Assembly (NCBI GenBank): GCA_000016765.1
Contig: CP000700.1
Location: 62,001-126,000, forward strand
DNA length: 64,000 nucleotides
DNA from: Rhizorhabdus wittichii RW1
GTDB lineage: Bacteria > Pseudomonadota > Alphaproteobacteria > Sphingomonadales > Sphingomonadaceae
Direction: 5' to 3'
Below are positions 59,760 to 64,000 of the stretch, piece after piece (the stretch's first letter is position 1; each line of letters begins with the position of its first letter). The notes below the pieces were generated by a model. That model was not told the DNA's origin. It saw only the letters and a list, made by a program, of their open reading frames with translations, and did no database searches. Both the position numbers and the translations under genes were made by a program.

Positions 59760-60734
59760 TCATGCCCGCTTGGCGGTCCGCTGGTGGGCAAGATTGACGA
59801 CGTGGAGCGGAACCCCGGCCTGGCGCAGCTTCTGGGCGAGGTTCATCTGGATGCCCGAGCCTTCGCAGATGACCGCTTCGACGGGCTTGAGGTTCACCAG
59901 CCGGTCGTTGCGGACGAAGGCGGCGCGGTTGCCCTGGCTGCGGTCCAGGCGGAACTGGATGACCTTGACGCCGCGCGAGGCGGCCCAGGCGTGGGCGATG
60001 GCATCGCAGCCCTTGGCCTGCGCGGTCGTGGCGAGGATCATCTCGGGGATGCGCGTCTTGATGCGGTCGAGGCCCTTGTAGAGCAGGTCATGATCTTCCC
60101 AGACCTGGCCGCCCGAGAAGATCACCACCGGACCATCGGGCGCGAACTGTTCGCGGCGCGTCCGGGCGCGTCCTGCCAGATAATCGCGCGCGTCGATCAT
60201 CGAGGCGCTGAGCGCGGAGGATACCCGGCTGCCCTTGACGGGCGAGAAGGGCTTGCCGGTCTCGACCCGGTAGACTTCGGCGGCATGGTCGCGCATGCAT
60301 TCCATCGCTTCGCGGCATCCCTGCAGCGTCTGGCAGAGCAGCTGCGTGTCCTCGAGTTCCGTCGCGTAGATTTCCGAGGGGTCGTAGTGGCGCGCGAGCT
60401 CCCCGAGCGTCTTGGCGGCATCATCCTCGCGGCCCTCGATGCGCTTGGCCACGACATGGAAGCTGTTGGCAAAGCCCCAGGCGAGATCGGCGGCATAGGC
60501 CTCCATCCTGGTGTCGCGCAGGACGTCGAACATTGTCTGCATCATCATGTCGACCGCGGCGCGGACCTGTTCGGGGTCGGGCATGTCGAGCGCTTCGGGC
60601 GCCTCGACGATGGAGAGCTTGGCCATCTCGCTATGCTCGATGAAGGCGGCGCCATAATTGCGGCTGGCATCGTCATTGTCGCGGCTTGCGGCGATGAAGC
60701 TGGCGAGATCGGCGAAGTTGGTGAAGTTGGTCAT
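59760..60734 (-). CDS. DUF2493 (SLOG-like) protein
   Basis: The 324-aa protein has a helical N-terminal part (AVDMMMQTMFDVLRDTRMEAY) and a C-terminal DUF2493 domain: GPVVIFSGGQVWEDHDLLYKGLD, ILATTAQAKGCDAIAHAWAASRG, and QGNRAAFVRNDRLVNL. DUF2493 is related to the SLOG fold, which binds nucleotides or their derivatives, and some SLOG proteins sense signals in defence. The ATG at 60734 has AAGGAGG upstream. Its leader carries the shared hairpin element (60849-60924). Function in plasmid biology unknown. Confidence 0.85.
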   Translation of the reverse strand: MTNFTNFADLASFIAASRDNDDASRNYGAAFIEHSEMAKLSIVEAPEALDMPDPEQVRAAVDMMMQTMFDVLRDTRMEAYAADLAWGFANSFHVVAKRIEGREDDAAKTLGELARHYDPSEIYATELEDTQLLCQTLQGCREAMECMRDHAAEVYRVETGKPFSPVKGSRVSSALSASMIDARDYLAGRARTRREQFAPDGPVVIFSGGQVWEDHDLLYKGLDRIKTRIPEMILATTAQAKGCDAIAHAWAASRGVKVIQFRLDRSQGNRAAFVRNDRLVNLKPVEAVICEGSGIQMNLAQKLRQAGVPLHVVNLAHQRTAKRA

Positions 60735-60848
60735 GATTGCCTCCTTGTGAGTGTCTCATCCTCTCGATGAGGCCCTCCTCCGGGCGTGCGGCGGTCAAGC
60801 TGGTCAGGGACGGCGACCGGTCTCCGGTCGCCGCCGCTGTGCGGGGAG

Positions 60849-60924
60849 TGGGGGAACCGATTTGGTCGGGGTCGGCGCGGCACGCGGCGGCGCCGTCAAA
60901 ATTGGGGGGACCGCTCATCCTTGA
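60849..60924 (-). promoter_or_regulatory. leader hairpin element, copy 2
   Basis: Blocks GGGGGAACCGATTT, then CAAAATTGGGGGGACCG (60897-60913) and ATCCTTGA repeat those of copy 1 at 58473-58555 in the same order. The central stem is less perfect here but the flanking blocks are conserved. It lies 115-190 bases upstream of the DUF2493 start. The central loop differs, suggesting covarying structure rather than a recent duplication. Confidence 0.5.
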
Positions 60925-61282
60925 CAAGCGCCGATCCCCGCACGCCACACTTGGACGACTAGAGAGAGATAAATAGAAAACTGGGGGATGCGGTTGGCAC
61001 CCCCGCAAGGTGATCGTCACCCGGCAGGGCGGAGACGCGGCGCAGGCGCGGCTCCGGGAGCGCCAGCGACTAGAGCGCCGGTCCCGGCCGGCGGCCGGGA
61101 TGCGCCGCCCCATCCCTTTTACCGCGCCCCGCCGCGCCGGCGACGGGATATCCAACCCAGATCGGACTATCGAGGATCGCTCTGCCCGCGAGATCGCTGG
61201 CGCGGACCCGGCCCGAAGGCTATTTTCGAGACCGGACGCCGGTCAGGGACTCGGGCGGCGGCAAATCCGGGACACGAAGATC

Positions 61283-61498
61283 ATGGTCAAAGGCAAGGGC
61301 AGCGAGCGCGCCGCGCGGGCGCTGTGCGAGGCGGAGGGCCTGGCTTGCGACATCCGTTTCGAAGGCGCGCCGATGTGGCAGAGCTTCCTGCCGCAGGTCC
61401 AGACCGTCCTCGCCGCGATCGCGGACCCGGGCGTGGCCCATGGCGAGGAATGGACACGGATCATCACCCATCTGCGTGCGCAGGCAGGGCCGCGCTGA
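61283..61498 (+). CDS. hypothetical small protein (71 aa)
   Basis: The protein MVKGKGSERAARALCEAEGLACDIRFEGAPMWQSFLPQV and so on is hydrophilic with two cysteines and a helical C-terminal half. The ATG at 61283 has only weak GAAG upstream; the open frame begins earlier at 61010, but the added N terminus is Arg-rich. It may be a plasmid accessory gene; no family recognised. Confidence 0.55.
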   Translation: MVKGKGSERAARALCEAEGLACDIRFEGAPMWQSFLPQVQTVLAAIADPGVAHGEEWTRIITHLRAQAGPR

Positions 61499-61805
61499 GG
61501 TTTAGGTCCGGTATCCGGCACAGGCCGCGTGGACAAATTCCAACGCTTGCTGGCCGTCAGGTTTCAGGCAGCACATCGAGGCGGGAGGGACGGCAAGAGT
61601 GTTGTAGGGTCCCGCCAGGCGGCTTTTGGCGGGACACCTGCATCAGCGGACTCCAATGACCGGCCGTGATGGCCGGCCTGGGCTAATCCAGGGTCTGCTG
61701 TAATCGTTTAACCTGGGGATTGCTCACCCCCTCATGCTAGGGAAGCGGTCAGCTTCTCGCTATTCGCTATTGACGGTTTGCGCTGAAAAATGGGGGAGAG
61801 AGAAT
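61499..61805. other. intergenic with hairpins
   Basis: GTCCCGCC (61609-61616) and GGCGGGAC (61628-61635) form a stem with an 11-base loop; CCGGCC-GTGAT-GGCCGG follows near 61660. These may stop transcription of the 71-aa gene. A TTGACG near 61768 and GGGGGAGAG just before 61806 probably belong to the epoxide-hydrolase-like gene. No gene is seen in it. Confidence 0.4.
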
Positions 61806-62186
61806 ATGGCTTCGCCTGGCGAGACTGTGACGGCATTCCTTGCGCAATGCGGGAACGGCAAAAACGAGATGATGGATGCCTTTCGCACGTACTTCACGGC
61901 TGACACGATCTGGGAACTGGTCGGATCGATAACGACCAAGGGTATCGACGAAGCGCTGGCCAAAGTTCAATCGGCTCAGACCGAATACGGGATGGATCAT
62001 CTTGTTTCGGAAGTCCGCGCTCTTGCTACGCAAGGCCAATCAGTTCTGACGGAGAGGATCGATCATGTCCGCAAGGCGGATGGAACAAACATCGATTCCT
62101 GCCCCTGTATGGGCATTTTTGAGGTCGAAGCCGGGAAGATCACCGCGTGGCGAGAATATTACGATACGGCAACGCACGGCACGTGA
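61806..62186 (+). CDS. limonene-1,2-epoxide hydrolase-like (NTF2-fold) protein
   Basis: The 126-aa protein (MASPGETVTAFLAQCGNG, then WELVGSITTKGIDEAL, TERIDHVRKADG and MGIFEVEAGKITAWREYYD) resembles limonene-epoxide hydrolases of the NTF2-like fold. The Arg-Asp pair is present in ERIDHV, but the Asp usual in the WRDYFD segment is Glu here. It may hydrolyse a small epoxide or bind an unknown ligand. The ATG at 61806 has GGGGGAGAG upstream. It is isolated among accessory genes. Confidence 0.75.
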   Translation: MASPGETVTAFLAQCGNGKNEMMDAFRTYFTADTIWELVGSITTKGIDEALAKVQSAQTEYGMDHLVSEVRALATQGQSVLTERIDHVRKADGTNIDSCPCMGIFEVEAGKITAWREYYDTATHGT

Positions 62187-62196
62187 TTGACCATTG

Positions 62197-62400
62197 TCAG
62201 ATCGGCCCACAAGGTCGGTTCACGCCGCAGCGGGCGGCTTCCTCGTCATGTCCGGATTTCGGATATCTGTAGGAAAAGCCGACGGATCGAGCGCATGTTC
62301 GGCCATCGTAAGACCACCACGCATCGCCACCCGCTACGACCAACTCGCCAGCAGCTTCCTCGGCATTGTCCATTTTCGCCATGGCCAGATACTGGTCCAT
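62197..62400 (-). CDS. hypothetical protein (67 aa), low confidence
   Basis: The frame MDQYLAMAKMDNAEEAAGELVVAGGDAWWSYDGRTCARSV, then YRYPKSGHDEEAARCGVNRPCGPI has protein-like composition and three cysteines, but no Shine-Dalgarno and no recognised family. It lies convergent with the epoxide-hydrolase-like gene. It may be a fragment. Confidence 0.35.
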   Translation of the reverse strand: MDQYLAMAKMDNAEEAAGELVVAGGDAWWSYDGRTCARSVGFSYRYPKSGHDEEAARCGVNRPCGPI

Positions 62401-62415
62401 ATTTGTCCACGCTGG

Positions 62416-63270
62416 CTAGCTGCCGGGCTTGGCGGCGCGGTCGGTGTTGCGCTTGTCCGCGACATAGGTCTGGCCGTTGTCGCCCTTCATGATGTCGAAC
62501 AGGCCGGTCGCCTCGAACAGCCGGGGGAAATTCTTGACCCCATAGTTGCGCGGATCGATCGGCGCCTGGCGCTTTACCGCGCTGCCGGCCGCCGCCATGT
62601 GCGCCCAGCCATCGTCGCGAGCCGCGGCCTCGACCGCGCCGCGCAGGGTGGTGATGAGCTTGCTGTCCTGCGCGAGCGACTTGGCGCCCGGCGTCGTCGG
62701 CGCTTCGACCGAAGCGGCAGGCGCGGCGGCAGGCGCCGCCTTGCGGCGGCCGCGTGGCTTGGGCTGCGCGGCAGCCGGAGCCTCGGCCTCCGGCTCGGCG
62801 GGCGGCGCGCTGTCCTCCAGACCGTCGAGAAAGAGGAAAGTGGTGCAGGCGTTGACGAAAGGCGTCGGCGTCTTGCGCTCGCCGAACCCGTAGACCTCAT
62901 GGCCATTGGCCTTGAGCTGCATGATCAGCGGCGTGAAGTCGGCATCGCTCGACGCGATCGCGAAGGCGTCCAGGTCCTGGGTATAGAGCAGTTCCATCGC
63001 GTCGATGACGAGCGCGATATCGGTGGCGTTCTTGCCGGTGGAATAGCTGAACTGCTGGATCGGACGGATCGCGAAATCGTGGAGCTTGCCGGTCCAGCCC
63101 TTGAGCGTCGCCGCCGCCCAGTTGCCATAGGCGCGGCGGATATTGGCGGTGCCATATTTGCTGAGCTCGGCGAGGATGGCGCCGATCTTGGCATGGCTTA
63201 CATTGTCGGCGTCGATGAGCAGCGCGATACGGCGAGTGGGCGTGGCGGCGAGGGGCGTGTCGGGTTCCAA
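62416..63270 (-). CDS. NYN-domain protein with a C-terminal LOTUS-like part
   Basis: The 284-aa protein has an N-terminal NYN domain: RIALLIDADNVSHAKIGAIL, then STGKNATDIALVIDAMELL and AIASSDADFTPLIMQLKANG, with the acidic residues of a Mg2+-dependent PIN-like nuclease. A Pro/Ala-rich linker leads to ITTLRGAVEAAARDDGWAHM and IDPRNYGVKNFPRLFEATGLFD, resembling OST-HTH/LOTUS. Such proteins are predicted RNases. I take a TTG start at 63270 with GGA seven bases upstream. It may be a defence or RNA-processing gene. Confidence 0.8.
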   Translation of the reverse strand: MEPDTPLAATPTRRIALLIDADNVSHAKIGAILAELSKYGTANIRRAYGNWAAATLKGWTGKLHDFAIRPIQQFSYSTGKNATDIALVIDAMELLYTQDLDAFAIASSDADFTPLIMQLKANGHEVYGFGERKTPTPFVNACTTFLFLDGLEDSAPPAEPEAEAPAAAQPKPRGRRKAAPAAAPAASVEAPTTPGAKSLAQDSKLITTLRGAVEAAARDDGWAHMAAAGSAVKRQAPIDPRNYGVKNFPRLFEATGLFDIMKGDNGQTYVADKRNTDRAAKPGS

Positions 63271-63361
63271 GAGCGGTCCTTTGTGCAAGAGTGCCGCAGG
63301 CGCGCGGGGGTGCGCACCTGCGGCCAGCGAAGGGCGGCGCATGGGCGCCGCCCGGCGCCTG

Positions 63362-63688
63362 TCAGAAGAAGTGGAGCCGGTCGGCGATGACCTCGGCGCC
63401 GTAGCGGGCGTTGCCGTCGCGGTCTTCCCAGCTCGAATAGTGCAGATAGCCCGAAATGGCGACGACGTCGCCCTTCTTGCGCGTGGCCGCCGCCTTGCCC
63501 TGGCCGTTGAAGCAGGTGACCTTGTGGAACTCGGTGGTTTTGGCCGTGTAGCCGGTCGCCTCGTCGATATAGGTCTTGCCGTCCTTGAGCTTGACCCGGT
63601 CAGTCGCGACGATGAGGGTGACGGGGCCATTGCCCGAGGGGGTCTGCGGATCCTTGGCGACGCGGCCGGTGAGATTGACTTCGTTCAT
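63362..63688 (-). CDS. single-stranded DNA-binding (SSB-like) protein, second copy
   Basis: The 108-aa protein begins MNEVNLTGRVAKDPQTPSGN and has TEFHKVTCFNGQGKAAAT followed by KGDVVAISGYLHYSSWEDRDG, the OB fold seen in the 1466-1795 gene. No acidic tail is present. The ATG at 63688 has AGGAGG upstream. It is a paralogue at low identity; the two frame the window's accessory genes. Confidence 0.8.
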   Translation of the reverse strand: MNEVNLTGRVAKDPQTPSGNGPVTLIVATDRVKLKDGKTYIDEATGYTAKTTEFHKVTCFNGQGKAAATRKKGDVVAISGYLHYSSWEDRDGNARYGAEVIADRLHFF

Positions 63689-64000
63689 GATGAGCCTCCT
63701 TGGGTTGCCGGCGTACCTTCCCGCCGGTGACACCGATTGGCGGCGTGGGGCCGGGACCTGCACCGACGCGCGCAGCGCGGGAGGGGAACCCCTGAAAGGC
63801 GCTGGCGCGGGCCGCCGCGCAGCGGCAACACGGGCGCCTGGAACGGGGTTGCCGGGCCCGGTCCCCTCGCCGCAGGTGTCACGTCAACGGCGCGGAAGGG
63901 ACGCTGGCAGCCCTGGCCGGCGGTGAACGGACAATCGTCAGGCCGCCCTCCAGGATCGGCTCCCCGGCAATGGCCCCGTCACCCGGCGCGGCGGCGAGGC
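63689..64000. other. no recognisable gene at window edge
   Basis: Upstream of the SSB-like gene. Only Arg- and Ala-rich frames are seen, and no promoter stands out. The region is cut by the window edge. Confidence 0.4.

Noticed and set aside
1..64000. CRISPR arrays, rRNA or tRNA genes
   Set aside because: I saw no regularly spaced direct repeats with unique spacers, and no rRNA or tRNA-like sequence. A tRNA scan would settle the last point.

Overview
The window looks like part of a large conjugative plasmid, or a plasmid-derived island, of a sphingomonad-type alphaproteobacterium (Sphingobium, Sphingomonas or Novosphingobium). This rests on high GC, two Ros/MucR regulators, DUF736, DUF6878 and DUF6915 accessory genes, a PRTRC gene set, a MobF relaxase with a TraD coupling protein, and IS6100. 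Family names come from recognising motifs by eye; no search was run.

Layout. 0-2.7 kb: small minus-strand accessory genes including an SSB-like protein. 2.4-6.3 kb: a PhnA-like protein and GTP-dependent PEP carboxykinase, divergent from an XRE regulator plus SulP transporter pair. 6.4-17.3 kb: a long minus-strand run of plasmid accessory genes (two nearly identical DUF736 copies, DUF7673, VapC with its antitoxin, DUF6915, DUF6878, a GHKL ATPase). 17.7-24.4 kb: a MucR regulator and the PRTRC cluster (ParB-like, E, C/ubiquitin-like, F, B/E2-like, A/JAMM-like, ThiF/E1-like). 24.6-27.6 kb: a DUF3768 gene split by an IS110-family element, and a PP-loop protein. 28.2-33.6 kb: a frameshifted acetyltransferase and a nitric-oxide detoxification operon (globin, DUF1971, membrane protein, quinol NO reductase) divergent from a Crp/Fnr regulator. 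33.6-37.1 kb: TonB-receptor and acpP remnants, a possibly Mom-like protein, a second MucR, a HEPN-like protein and an N6-methylase-like protein. 37.2-39.7 kb: IS6100 between two truncated genes. 39.9-50.6 kb: chromosome-like genes (GGDEF/EAL, Kef-type antiporter, IHF beta, HipBA, an HWE kinase, secreted and membrane proteins). 50.6-57.0 kb: the DNA-processing part of conjugation. 57.0-64 kb: a structured non-coding stretch that may hold oriT, and more small accessory genes including DUF2493, a NYN-domain protein and a second SSB-like protein.

How it fits together. The relaxase, the coupling protein and the small protein upstream supply DNA processing for transfer; no mating-pair genes lie in the window. 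PRTRC pairs a ParB-like protein with proteins resembling a ubiquitin-type E1/E2/Ub/JAMM set. The NO operon is a self-contained cargo module with a palindromic Crp/Fnr-type operator. Several minus-strand accessory genes share a purine-rich leader 30-95 bases upstream of the start, and two share a hairpin leader; these are the least explained signals here.
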